Below, one piece after another: positions 24,441-32,659 of a DNA stretch of 32,758 nucleotides. Every line of letters begins with the position of its first letter. The first letter of the stretch is position 1. Source of the DNA: an uncultured Bacteroidia bacterium (GTDB taxonomy: Bacteria; Bacteroidota; Bacteroidia; Bacteroidales; UBA932); NCBI GenBank assembly GCA_902774145.1, contig CACYHC010000033.1, forward strand, positions 1 through 32,758, read 5' to 3'. The notes beneath the pieces are model-generated. The model made no database searches and was not told where the DNA came from. It worked only from the letters and a program-made list of their open reading frames with translations. The position numbers and the translations under genes are program-made.

Positions 24441-27400
24441 TTAAATCCAGTCTTTTATCTCGTTATAAATGAGGTTGGCCATATAGGTCATGCCCGCGTC
24501 GTTCGGATGGACGCCTGCTACTTTGGGGATATTGGGATCATATTGCTTTCCGTCGTAGTTTCCTGCATTGTGGAAGCTGACCGTCTTTATGCGCCCCGCA
24601 TACCCGTGATTGGCAAAATACTCCGTCACTCCTTTGATCCACGCATCCTGCGCATCCGTCATGCCGTCTCCGACAAGACATACGATCTTTACATCAGCAT
24701 GGTCATTGAAGATTCTCCTGAGCAGCTCGACATAGGCCGGCATGAAGTAATCGAGATCCAGATTTGCAGAAGCAGTGGCGCACAATGCCTCCACCTCACC
24801 GGAAGCGGGACTGTATTGGCCCAAGCCGCCATCCTCGGAGTAATAGTACTTGCCGGTCTCATTATAATAGTCTCCGGGTCTGGGAACATTTCCTTTACAG
24901 AACACCCTGTCGTTGGTCCCGCCATAAAGGATCAGCACATCGGGGTCTCCTATCCCGGATTCGGCATAGCGGGTCAGGAAACAACGGGTCTTTCTTGATT
25001 TAAGCGCATAACTCTTACGAGAACCGACACACTCGAAAGTCTCTTCGGCATAGGAAACGCAAGAGCCGGAATAGGAGATATTCTTCTCCAGGGCTGCACC
25101 GTCGAACTTGGCGATCAGCTTCATCCAATAGGTCATGTTCACATCGTTCAATGTGCCGTAGGGATAGTAGGTCGTGTAGCCCTGGATATACCCGGCATAG
25201 GTCGATATCGAATCCCCGAAGATGCTGAACCTCAGGCCTGTCGAAGGAGTGGGGCCGGGAGGATCGATCGGATCGACTGGATCGACCGGGTTGAGCCAGA
25301 AACGGGCCGGGACAAGAGCGGAGTTCGCACAGACGCCGCCCTGATCGTAACGGGCCGCATCATACTCCGCCTGTGACATATACAGGCGGCATTTCTTGGA
25401 AACGTCAGAACCGGCAGCCTGGTTGGAGTCCTTCGCAGTGTCGTAGAACATATTGTTGCACTGCGTCTTGTCCGTCAGGTGCGTGATAGTGAAATTGGGG
25501 CCCAGATTGAGTTCCGTCATCCAGGTACAGCCCCTGAACACGGCCTTGCAGAATTGGAGCGACGTAGTGTAGGTCTGGCCGAACCTGGCGACCTTAAGGT
25601 TTGAACAAGCGTCGCACATGAACTGCATGTTCGACACATTGGAGAAATCACAATTCCCGAAATCGACGGACTCAAGCTTCGTGCAATTGCGGAACATGTA
25701 CTCGAAGTTTGCACCGGCCATGGCGTCCACGTCGTTGAAGGATACTTCCTCCAGCGCTGCGAAATCGCGGAAAAGGTTGCCGCTGGTGCTGTGGAGGGTG
25801 ATGACGGGGGCCTCAGTATATATATAGGCGGTGCCTCCGTCAATCCAGGCGCGGATCTGGATGTCGCTGTTGGGGCCGTTGGAGATGAGGGTGCCTCCTG
25901 TCTTATATGCCAACGTGTGAGCCCTAAATACAAACTTCTTGATTACGTTATCGGTAGCGGTGGCGCTACCGGAGCCACCTGCCAGCTTCTTGATGAGTCC
26001 GGTGAACTGGTCCGCGTCTCCGGCGTAACGCAGGGTGGCACGCCCGGTAACAGCGGCGAAGTCGGTCGTGTTGAGAGCACCGAGAGGGCGGATGTGATTG
26101 CGTTCCACGGCGACAGATTTTGCCGTCATACGCTTGCAAAGCTGGTTGTCCGCATTCACAAAGGCAAGGGTGAGACCTTGGGCATATGTCCAGGGACGTA
26201 CGGCGATATAGTATATGCCGGGAGCGATCTCGCTCTGACCGGCCTGCGGAACAAGTGTGATGCTCGTGCGCATGCTGCCGGCATCGACATAGTTCACAAC
26301 CTTATCGTTGGTATTAAAGGTAAAGGAGCCGCAGATGCCCACTGACGAATCTGTTCCGCCACCGACATGGATCTCCTTGACCGTAAGCCCGTCGGGTACC
26401 GTAACCTTTACAAGACCTACGCAGTTGTAAAGGACGGCCTCGCCCGATGTTCCGGTGACCTTGGCCATGCTGACAAGCGCGTTGGGGTCCGCGCTGCCGG
26501 GGGTGGCCACCTGAATCTCAGGGATTGAGTAAGTTACGATTGAACCATTTACAGAATAGTTTTCGCTGTAAGGGCTTACCAGGATGTAAGTTGCAGCGGA
26601 GGCTGCAGTACCCGAGAAACTCGCGTGCGCGCCACCCGACACTGTGGTAAAGCAGTTCATGCTGGTACCGTCCCACACGCCAATCTGATCACCAGCTTCG
26701 AATTCGACGGCATTCTCATTGAGGGCCGCCTTTGAAGCGGAGGCCTCATTGGCTACATTGAAGGTAAGACTGACCTTGGGGGTCTCAAGAATATCCTCCT
26801 TCATGCAGGACACGGGGACAAAGTAGAAACGGGCCGGATTAAGAGCGGAGTTCGCGCATACGCCGCCCTGATCGGCACGGGCCGCATTATACTCCGCCTG
26901 TGACATATACAGGTGGCATTTCTTGGAAACGTCAGAACCGGCAGCCTGGTTGGAGTTCTTCGCGGTATCTTCAAACATATTGTTGCACTCCGTCTTGTCC
27001 GAGAGATGCGAGATGGTGAAATTAGGGCCCAGATTGAGTTCCGTCATCCAGGTACAGTACCTGAACATAGCCTTGCAGTGTTGGAGTGACGTAGTGTAGG
27101 TCTTGCCGAATCTGGCAACCTTGAGGTTGGGACAATTTTCGAACATAAACTGCATGTTCACCACATTGGAGAAATCACAATCCCCGAAATCTACCGATTC
27201 AAGATTCGTACAGCCGGAGAACATTCTTTCAAGCGAGGTGGTTGCGGTTGCCTCTGCATCTACATTATTGAATGTAACGGTCTTCAGATTGGTGAAATCG
27301 CGGAACAGATAGTTGCTGGCAGCCTGAAGCTGAATTTTGGGTGCCTCCGTGCAGACATAAAGGGTATTGCCCTTGATATATGCAAAGATCTTGGTATTGC

Positions 27401-28256
27401 CTTTACCGCTCGAAACCAGATTGTTATCCGTACTAAAATTCCCGTCAAAGAGGGTATGTGCCTTGATTACGGCATGCTCGATGGTGGTGTTCACTTCGGC
27501 TGCAGTACCTGATCCGCCCGCGATTTTCTTCACACGGCCGGTGAACTGAACCTCATCGCCGCACGTTCTGAGAACTGCAGTGCCCGTATTGGCCACGTAG
27601 TCGGTGGTGTTGAGGGAGCCGACAGGACGGATGTGATTGCGTTCCACGGCGACAGAATTCGCCGTTGTACGCTTGCAAAGCTGGTTTTCCGCATTCACAT
27701 AGGCAATGGCGAGACCGGCGCTATAGGTAAAGGGACGGACGGCAATATAGTATGTGCCGGGGGCAATAACGCTCTGACCGGCCTGCGGAACAAGTGTGAT
27801 GCTCGTGCGCATGCTGCCCGTACTGACATAGTTCAATGCCTTGGTATTGGTGTTGAATGTGAAATCGCCACAGATGCCCACTGTCGTGCCCTTTCCGCCA
27901 CCGACATGGACCTCCTTGACCGTAAGCCCGTCAGGGACCTCAACCTTTAAAAGACCCACGCAGTTGTAAAGGACGGCTTCGCCCAATGTTCCGGTGACCT
28001 TAACCATGCTGACAAGAGCGTTGGGGTCCGCGCTGCCGGGGGTGGCCACCTGGATCTCAGGGATTGAGTAAGTTACGACTGAACCACTTACAGAATAGTT
28101 TTCGCTGTAAGGGCTTACCAGGATGTACGATGCAGCGGAGGCCGCAGTACCCGAAAAACTCGCGTGCGCGCCGCCCGCCACTGTGGTAAAGCAGTTCATG
28201 CTGGTACCGTCCCACACGCCGATCTGATCACCAGCTTCGAATTCGACATCATTCAA
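24441..28256 (-). CDS. Tandemly duplicated fimbrillin/BspA protein with C-terminal SGNH domain; 5'-truncated
   Basis: Two near-identical modules (about residues 3-475 and 505-985) each combine a fimbrillin-like beta domain (VEFEAGDQIGVWDGTSMNCF) with a BspA/DUF285 leucine-rich region. A proline linker (VDPVDPIDPPGPTP) leads to an SGNH hydrolase domain (about 1005-1271; FGDSIST with Ser1016, YSGSC, YGGTND). The block V aspartate is replaced: A1247-G-V-H1250. There is no signal peptide. The frame is open only from 28268, the best in-frame start is a TTG (28256), and the ATG with a good AGGAGG site (28272) is in another frame and stops after seven codons. A lipobox-like VPVSCMKED between the two modules looks like the lost mature N-terminus. 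As read, this gene would not be exported; it may be a pseudogene, a rearrangement or an assembly artefact. Confidence 0.75.
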   Translation of the reverse strand: MNDVEFEAGDQIGVWDGTSMNCFTTVAGGAHASFSGTAASAASYILVSPYSENYSVSGSVVTYSIPEIQVATPGSADPNALVSMVKVTGTLGEAVLYNCVGLLKVEVPDGLTVKEVHVGGGKGTTVGICGDFTFNTNTKALNYVSTGSMRTSITLVPQAGQSVIAPGTYYIAVRPFTYSAGLAIAYVNAENQLCKRTTANSVAVERNHIRPVGSLNTTDYVANTGTAVLRTCGDEVQFTGRVKKIAGGSGTAAEVNTTIEHAVIKAHTLFDGNFSTDNNLVSSGKGNTKIFAYIKGNTLYVCTEAPKIQLQAASNYLFRDFTNLKTVTFNNVDAEATATTSLERMFSGCTNLESVDFGDCDFSNVVNMQFMFENCPNLKVARFGKTYTTSLQHCKAMFRYCTWMTELNLGPNFTISHLSDKTECNNMFEDTAKNSNQAAGSDVSKKCHLYMSQAEYNAARADQGGVCANSALNPARFYFVPVSCMKEDILETPKVSLTFNVANEASASKAALNENAVEFEAGDQIGVWDGTSMNCFTTVSGGAHASFSGTAASAATYILVSPYSENYSVNGSIVTYSIPEIQVATPGSADPNALVSMAKVTGTSGEAVLYNCVGLVKVTVPDGLTVKEIHVGGGTDSSVGICGSFTFNTNDKVVNYVDAGSMRTSITLVPQAGQSEIAPGIYYIAVRPWTYAQGLTLAFVNADNQLCKRMTAKSVAVERNHIRPLGALNTTDFAAVTGRATLRYAGDADQFTGLIKKLAGGSGSATATDNVIKKFVFRAHTLAYKTGGTLISNGPNSDIQIRAWIDGGTAYIYTEAPVITLHSTSGNLFRDFAALEEVSFNDVDAMAGANFEYMFRNCTKLESVDFGNCDFSNVSNMQFMCDACSNLKVARFGQTYTTSLQFCKAVFRGCTWMTELNLGPNFTITHLTDKTQCNNMFYDTAKDSNQAAGSDVSKKCRLYMSQAEYDAARYDQGGVCANSALVPARFWLNPVDPVDPIDPPGPTPSTGLRFSIFGDSISTYAGYIQGYTTYYPYGTLNDVNMTYWMKLIAKFDGAALEKNISYSGSCVSYAEETFECVGSRKSYALKSRKTRCFLTRYAESGIGDPDVLILYGGTNDRVFCKGNVPRPGDYYNETGKYYYSEDGGLGQYSPASGEVEALCATASANLDLDYFMPAYVELLRRIFNDHADVKIVCLVGDGMTDAQDAWIKGVTEYFANHGYAGRIKTVSFHNAGNYDGKQYDPNIPKVAGVHPNDAGMTYMANLIYNEIKDWI
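25299..26708 (-). repeat. Tandem repeat unit 2 of the fimbrillin/BspA gene
   Basis: This is the second copy of the 1.4-kb module, in direct orientation with unit 1. The fimbrillin half is more conserved than the leucine-rich half; for example the second LRR segment reads VDAMAGANFEYMFRN where the first has VDAEATATTSLERMFSG. The unit is followed by the proline linker and the SGNH domain. Confidence 0.85.
26826..28247 (-). repeat. Tandem repeat unit 1 of the fimbrillin/BspA gene
   Basis: This 1.42-kb segment encodes module 1 and repeats as unit 2 at 25299-26708. The offset is 1539 bp at the N-terminal end and 1527 bp at the C-terminal end, so small in-frame indels have accumulated in the leucine-rich part. 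In one checked 60-base stretch (28021-28080 against 26482-26541) 58 bases are identical, pointing to a fairly recent duplication or gene conversion. Confidence 0.85.
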
Positions 28257-28271
28257 TTCTTGAAATTTTCA

Positions 28272-28286
28272 TAATTGCATCCTCCT
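28272..28286 (-). promoter_or_regulatory. Strong Shine-Dalgarno (AGGAGG) and orphaned ATG
   Basis: On the minus strand AGGAGG (28286-28281) is followed after eight bases by an ATG (28272). Such a perfect site is unusual in this phylum. The ATG reads only MKISRIE and stops at 28251-28249. MKISRI looks like the start of a lipoprotein signal peptide, so this was probably the original start of the downstream fimbrillin/BspA gene before a deletion or frameshift. Confidence 0.6.
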
Positions 28287-28429
28287 TATAACCATTCCAG
28301 TTCATCATCTTCTACGAAAGATTCAATAGATGATGCAGTACTTTGGCTTGCGCATATCACGGAAATTTCAGGCAAGCTGATAAACGTTGTTTTAGGAGCG
28401 TGATACTCCATTCTGAGAATTTTGTTCAT
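28286..28429 (-). CDS. 47-aa small protein between GH92 and the fimbrillin gene
   Basis: This short frame starts with an ATG sharing one base with the GH92 stop (TAATG, 28431-28427) and ends at TAA 28288-28286, just before the strong ribosome-binding site. The product has an N-terminal basic part (MNKILRMEYHAPKTTF), a central ISVICASQS and a very acidic end (VEDDELEWL). This layout, with a Pro near residue 12, a single Cys-Ala-Ser and an acidic tail, resembles short uncharacterised proteins seen next to surface-protein operons in Bacteroidales. There is no signal peptide. The coupling to GH92 and tight packing support it being real; the function is unknown. Confidence 0.6.
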   Translation of the reverse strand: MNKILRMEYHAPKTTFISLPEISVICASQSTASSIESFVEDDELEWL

Positions 28430-30618
28430 TATTTATTAGAAATTTTGGGTTGATTTGTCATTTCGAACTCCAGAATGCCTCCGGAAACGATATCCTCGTG
28501 TGAAATCCTGAATCCGTCAAGCGTTCTTCCATTGAGCCTTGCGCTTGCAACATACCTGTTCTCATCGCTGAGGTTCCTGGCCTTGACAGTAAAGTCTTTA
28601 CCGCCGGGAAGATGGAGAGTCATCCGGGGAATCTGGGGTGCACCTATTATATATTGACCGCTCACAGGGTCCACAGGGTAAAAGCCCATTGCAGAGAAAA
28701 GATACCATGCACTCATCTGGCCGCAGTCATCGTTTCCGCAAAGTCCGTCAGGAAGAGGTCGATAGAAGCGGTCGAACACTTCCCTGATGATGGATTCGGT
28801 CTTCCAGGGCCTGCCTGCAAACTGATAGAGATATGCGACATGATGGCTGGGCTCGTTTCCATGGGCATACTGACCGATGAGTCCGGTCACATCTCCTACG
28901 AAGCCGGCATTGTTCTCACTCACCGTATCAAGGAAGAACAGAGAGTCGAGTTTTGTTTCAAAGTCGTCTTCTCCGCCCATCAGTTCGATGAGTTTTTCAG
29001 GATTCTGCTGCACATGCCAGGTGTACTGCCATGCATTGCCTTCCGTGTAATCTCCTCCGTGGGTCGCTGCATGCGAGAGCTGGAAACGGTCAAATGGAGT
29101 TCTCCACTCCCCTTTCGAATCCTTTCCTCTCACGAGTTTTGACTCGGGATCAAAGAGATTGAGCCAGTTCTCAGACCTTTTGCGGAAGAATTCAGCATCT
29201 TCGGCATGGCCAAGGGCATCGGCAAAAACGGAAGCGCAGTAATCATCGTAGCACATTTCCATGGTGCGGGACACTGACTCCCTTTCTACGATGTCATAAG
29301 GATAGTATCCATAATTGTCAAGGATATCAAACTGCGACGAGCGCATATGATTGGTGGTAAGGCTGCCCTTGACCGCCTGATAGGCATGCTCCGCGTCAAA
29401 TCCACGGAATCCTTTCATGTAGGCTTCCACAACCGTGGGGACGGCATGGTTGCCGATCATGCAGAACGTCTCCTGTCCCCAAAGACTCCAGATGGGGAGG
29501 AAGCCCTGGACATCATACTGTTCAAGCATGCTCTGCACAAAATCATCCACCATCTCCGGGTTGAGAATGGTATATAAAGGATTGGCGGCGCGGTAAGTAT
29601 CCCAAAGGGAGAATGTAGAGAAGAATTTACCATTTTTTGACTGGCGCACTTCCCTCCTGGCATCGCGGTATCTGCCATCCACATCGGAGATGTCGTTGGG
29701 TTGGATATAGAGGTGATACAACGAAGTGTACACATTCTTTTTCTGCTCCACGGAGCCCTCCACTTCAACCCTCGAGAGAAGCTCGCGCCACTGATCCGCA
29801 GCAGCTTTGCGCACATCCCGGAAGTTCCATCCGGGGAGTTCAGCTTCAAGGGCGGCATTGGCGCCCTCCGTGCTGACCGTGGACATGGCAACCTTGACGG
29901 ACAGGGGCCTGTCGGATTCGGCAAATTCCAGTATCACCTTGTCGGCCTTTTCCTGACCTGCGGGTTCGAGCTTGACACGGCTGAGGCAGGGTTCTGAAAA
30001 CCGTACCGTGAAGTACCACTCCCTTGTTGTCCAGTTCCTGGTCACAAGACGTCCGGAGATGGTCTGATTATCCGGATACGCGATTTCTGCGTCGAGAACA
30101 TGGGTCAGAAGGTTGGCAGGACCGTTCACCATACCATTCTGGAAATCCACGTAAAGCTTCCGCGATGCGGAATCCGGATACCTTATATTATAAATGGCCA
30201 CACGCCGGGTTGCCGTCGATTCCACCGAAATGCCGTTGCAGAAATCGACGCTGCAGTAACCGGGCGTTGCATACAGGGACTCCTTCACATAAGGATTGTC
30301 ACGGAGCAGCGTGTCACCGGTGAAAGGCAACAGGAGGATGTCTCCAAGATCGGAGCATCCGGTACCGTTAAGATGGTTCTGGGAAAAACCGATGAGGGTG
30401 CTGTCGGCAATATTGAAGCCGGAAGTATATTTCCAGCTACTGTTGCCGGAATCGGGGCCGGGCTGCACGAAACCGAAGGGCACGCAGGCTGCGGGGAAAG
30501 TATGTCCATTGTCAGCTGTTCCGACGAGAGGATCAGCGTACTGGAGTACATCTTCGGCGCAGGAGGCGGAGAGCAGCAAAGCAATCGCCGGTGCAGCGTA
30601 TGCCAGAAGTTTACGCAT
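28429..30618 (-). CDS. GH92 exo-alpha-mannosidase family lipoprotein
   Basis: A 729-aa canonical GH92 with lipobox SASC (Cys20), so likely anchored to a membrane. The ATG at 30618 is chosen because it shares a base with the previous stop (TAATG) and gives the SPII signal; the longer upstream frame does not. Blocks: YADPLVGTADNGHTFPAACVP, SQNHLNGTGCSD, WDTYRAANPLY, EGNAWQYTWHVQQN (acid E526), HGNEPSHHVAYLYQFAGRPW and GNDDCGQMSAWYLFSAMGFYPV (base D631; N629 where the other GH92 has D630). The family hydrolyses terminal alpha-mannosides with calcium. It differs from the plus-strand GH92 in the N-terminal domain and in this base region, so the two probably cut different linkages of the same glycan. 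Confidence 0.92.
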   Translation of the reverse strand: MRKLLAYAAPAIALLLSASCAEDVLQYADPLVGTADNGHTFPAACVPFGFVQPGPDSGNSSWKYTSGFNIADSTLIGFSQNHLNGTGCSDLGDILLLPFTGDTLLRDNPYVKESLYATPGYCSVDFCNGISVESTATRRVAIYNIRYPDSASRKLYVDFQNGMVNGPANLLTHVLDAEIAYPDNQTISGRLVTRNWTTREWYFTVRFSEPCLSRVKLEPAGQEKADKVILEFAESDRPLSVKVAMSTVSTEGANAALEAELPGWNFRDVRKAAADQWRELLSRVEVEGSVEQKKNVYTSLYHLYIQPNDISDVDGRYRDARREVRQSKNGKFFSTFSLWDTYRAANPLYTILNPEMVDDFVQSMLEQYDVQGFLPIWSLWGQETFCMIGNHAVPTVVEAYMKGFRGFDAEHAYQAVKGSLTTNHMRSSQFDILDNYGYYPYDIVERESVSRTMEMCYDDYCASVFADALGHAEDAEFFRKRSENWLNLFDPESKLVRGKDSKGEWRTPFDRFQLSHAATHGGDYTEGNAWQYTWHVQQNPEKLIELMGGEDDFETKLDSLFFLDTVSENNAGFVGDVTGLIGQYAHGNEPSHHVAYLYQFAGRPWKTESIIREVFDRFYRPLPDGLCGNDDCGQMSAWYLFSAMGFYPVDPVSGQYIIGAPQIPRMTLHLPGGKDFTVKARNLSDENRYVASARLNGRTLDGFRISHEDIVSGGILEFEMTNQPKISNK

Positions 30619-31211
30619 TACTTCTTCTTTGCATTTTTCCCACAGACGCAAACGTCATCGATTCTGAAGACGCAGCCATAGCCGTTCTGACGGAACCTGA
30701 TGCAAAGAACAGGAACAGACGGAAGGGATGATGTCTTGCGATACATGAACACAAGTTCCGATCCCTCATCCGTAGGCAGAGGTTCGAAAGCCAGATCGGT
30801 CCAGTTCACACCGTCGGTCGAATACTCCACGGCAAGGTCGGTGCCGTCGAAACGTCTTACCCCCTTGAGGAGGGCGAAGCCGACATAGGGCTTCTTCATA
30901 TCGGAGGTATTGATTCCGTTTATCTGGAAATAGCAGTTGTGCTTGTCGGAGATGCGGACGTTGCACCCCATTGAAGGATTGCTGCCAAGGGCTGTGACGT
31001 AGTCTGTATTCCTGGGACTTGCTCCGATGGGCTGGACGAGCGCATCGCCCTCGAACGTGAATTTATCGTTATTGGCAAATCCCTTCTCCGCGTTGAGATT
31101 GGAAACCGTCATCTCAACCGGAATGTTTCCCATTGTTTCTTCAAAAACCTGAGCTTTTGCAAGCGGTGCAGCTGCGAGAACAAGCAGCGATGCGATGAGC
31201 GTTTTTTTCAT
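30618..31211 (-). CDS. Secreted jelly-roll protein of unknown function, first gene of the minus operon
   Basis: A 197-aa protein with a signal peptide (about 1-20, AKAQ). The rest looks like a single beta jelly roll of the kind found in Bacteroidota carbohydrate-binding or choice-of-anchor modules: NCYFQINGINTSD, YVGFALLKG, LAVEYSTDGVNWTDLAFEPL, LCIRFRQNG and a closing FRIDDVCVCG. Six cysteines lie in the mature part, possibly as disulphides. No catalytic motif was seen. It opens the operon behind a good promoter and its stop overlaps the GH92 ATG (TAATG), so it is made with the mannosidase and could be its glycan-binding partner. The binding role is inferred. Confidence 0.7.
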   Translation of the reverse strand: MKKTLIASLLVLAAAPLAKAQVFEETMGNIPVEMTVSNLNAEKGFANNDKFTFEGDALVQPIGASPRNTDYVTALGSNPSMGCNVRISDKHNCYFQINGINTSDMKKPYVGFALLKGVRRFDGTDLAVEYSTDGVNWTDLAFEPLPTDEGSELVFMYRKTSSLPSVPVLCIRFRQNGYGCVFRIDDVCVCGKNAKKK

Positions 31212-31235
31212 GGCTTTGTCGTGTTATTACGGCGA

Positions 31236-31243
31236 CAAAGGTA
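31236..31243 (-). promoter_or_regulatory. Promoter -7 box (TACCTTTG) of the minus-strand operon
   Basis: On the minus strand 31243-31236 reads TACCTTTG, a full TAnnTTTG match, 24 bases before the ATG at 31211. The nearest upstream TTTG is about 27 bases away, longer than the usual 19-21. A perfect palindrome occupies the spacer (31246-31267), which may mean the promoter needs an activator or is blocked by a repressor. Confidence 0.6.
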
Positions 31244-31245
31244 CC

Positions 31246-31267
31246 ACGGGCATATTAACATGCCCGT
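31246..31267. repeat. Perfect 8-bp inverted repeat in the promoter spacer of the minus operon
   Basis: ACGGGCAT-ATTAAC-ATGCCCGT is an exact dyad lying between the -7 box and the -33 region of the operon promoter. It is about 40 bases past the stop of the phosphatase gene, so it could also be that gene's terminator stem. No run of T follows on either strand (minus strand continues GGTACC), which argues for an operator. Confidence 0.55.
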
Positions 31268-31308
31268 TAACAAAAGGATTAATGAAAAATTAAACTCAGG
31301 TCAATGCG

Positions 31309-32598
31309 TCAAAAACTTCGGTTCTCCCAAAATTTTCGCACATCTTTCCACAGATAGTAGTGCCCTTCGAAGGGTTTAAGATCAGCTATCGCGCACTCCT
31401 TTTCATTGAGCATGGGCTTGACCAGAATGACGCCTTTTGCATTCCTGTAGAATACCAGCTGCAGGTTGCTTCCGGTCCTCACAAGTTCGAAATCGCGCGC
31501 TTTTTCGCCGACTTCTTCCGCACTCCCGGCATTAGCACCTTCTATGTCCAGGAAACAGAGCAGGGGGTGAAGGTCGCCGTCATGGCCGAAACGCAGAGTA
31601 GCTGCCGTCTTGCCCGGATTCTTGATGGCAGACTGCACATCATCGATGATTGCTTCAGTGATCAGACGCCCCTTGATATCGGAGCGGATGCCTCTGTTGT
31701 CTTCGCTGATCCCATGGCGGGCGAACCATACCAAATTACTCCTCCACCAGAGGTTGCAGAGTTCGTAAGCTGAGAAATAAGATGCGATGTCGGGCATGTC
31801 GCCATCCATGCAATACACGCATTTGGTCACAGCTACAATCTGATACATGAACATCTTTACATTGCCTGCCCGGGAAGGTTCCTTGAAAATTTCCTCTGGA
31901 AATTGATCCGGGGTCCACTCTGCCCATTTTCTTTCCCGCACGGCTGCGACGGTCCCGTCATTGTTCAAAACGGCCATCTCATCCCTGGTCATATTGCGTC
32001 CGCACACCTCCTGAAGATTGCGGGCATCATCCCTGGAGTAATTCAACTCGATTTTGATATCCGGGACCTTTGCGGACAACACCCCGATGAAATTGTCGCG
32101 ACTCTCCACCACGCGCGGGACCATCGTCGTGTAGGTCTCAATCTTTTTGGCGCCGGAGAAAACCGACCGGTAATGACGGCACATCCTTTCCGCTATCTGT
32201 CTCTGTTCCAGAGCTCCACGCCTTGTCAGCATTCCATTCTTCCCGTCTGTCTGCTCCCTCACATAAAGTACATCTCTGTAGAGTTGCTCGCCTTTTTCCG
32301 TAAACAGTCCGGTATCATGATACTTCTTCAAAGTTTCCAGGATATGGTACTTTGAAGTTTCCTCCGTATCGTACCTGCTGCCATGTCGTCCGAAGTGACT
32401 GATGTAAAACGGTTCGAAACCACCCGGCGCCTGGCTCACGGTGGTATCCATCGGCTGATAGGGATACATGTTGCCGAAGGCAAGTCTCGGGTCGGTCGCT
32501 ATAAGTTCGAATGCAGTCTGAGCGGAAAGGCACCAGAATGACAGTGAGAAAAAAAAGACACAAAGGATTCGTTTATGTATTCCCGTCGGATAAAGCAT
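31309..32598 (-). CDS. Histidine acid phosphatase (MINPP/phytase-like)
   Basis: A secreted phosphatase acting on phosphate esters such as inositol phosphates. The 429-aa protein has a signal peptide (about 1-27; ILCVFFFSLSFWCLSAQ). Catalytic HFGRHGSRYD carries the RHG nucleophile histidine (His72), and FGHDGDLHPL is the distal His-Asp motif replacing HAE, as in MINPP-type enzymes. Middle blocks include TRRGALEQRQIAERM and MVPRVVESRDNFI. The start at 32598 is preferred over the longer frames (32691, 32652) because the -7 box TAACTTTG at 32632-32625 puts the transcript start near 32618. It stands between the rRNA operon and the PUL with its own promoter, so it need not be part of glycan use, although phosphorylated mannans would make it relevant. 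Confidence 0.88.
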   Translation of the reverse strand: MLYPTGIHKRILCVFFFSLSFWCLSAQTAFELIATDPRLAFGNMYPYQPMDTTVSQAPGGFEPFYISHFGRHGSRYDTEETSKYHILETLKKYHDTGLFTEKGEQLYRDVLYVREQTDGKNGMLTRRGALEQRQIAERMCRHYRSVFSGAKKIETYTTMVPRVVESRDNFIGVLSAKVPDIKIELNYSRDDARNLQEVCGRNMTRDEMAVLNNDGTVAAVRERKWAEWTPDQFPEEIFKEPSRAGNVKMFMYQIVAVTKCVYCMDGDMPDIASYFSAYELCNLWWRSNLVWFARHGISEDNRGIRSDIKGRLITEAIIDDVQSAIKNPGKTAATLRFGHDGDLHPLLCFLDIEGANAGSAEEVGEKARDFELVRTGSNLQLVFYRNAKGVILVKPMLNEKECAIADLKPFEGHYYLWKDVRKFWENRSF

Positions 32599-32624
32599 TT
32601 TTGGGGCTCTTTCATCAGTACTTG

Positions 32625-32632
32625 CAAAGTTA
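32625..32632 (-). promoter_or_regulatory. Promoter -7 box (TAACTTTG) of the phosphatase gene
   Basis: On the minus strand 32632-32625 reads TAACTTTG, a full TAnnTTTG match, 26 bases before the ATG at 32598. It fixes that start against upstream alternatives. No clear TTTG -33 element was found. Confidence 0.6.
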
Positions 32633-32659
32633 AGATTAATTTTTGAATTCATCGTCGGT

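Noticed and set aside
25299-28247. Possible CRISPR or satellite array
   Set aside because: There are only two copies, each 1.4 kb and protein-coding, with no short repeats or spacers.
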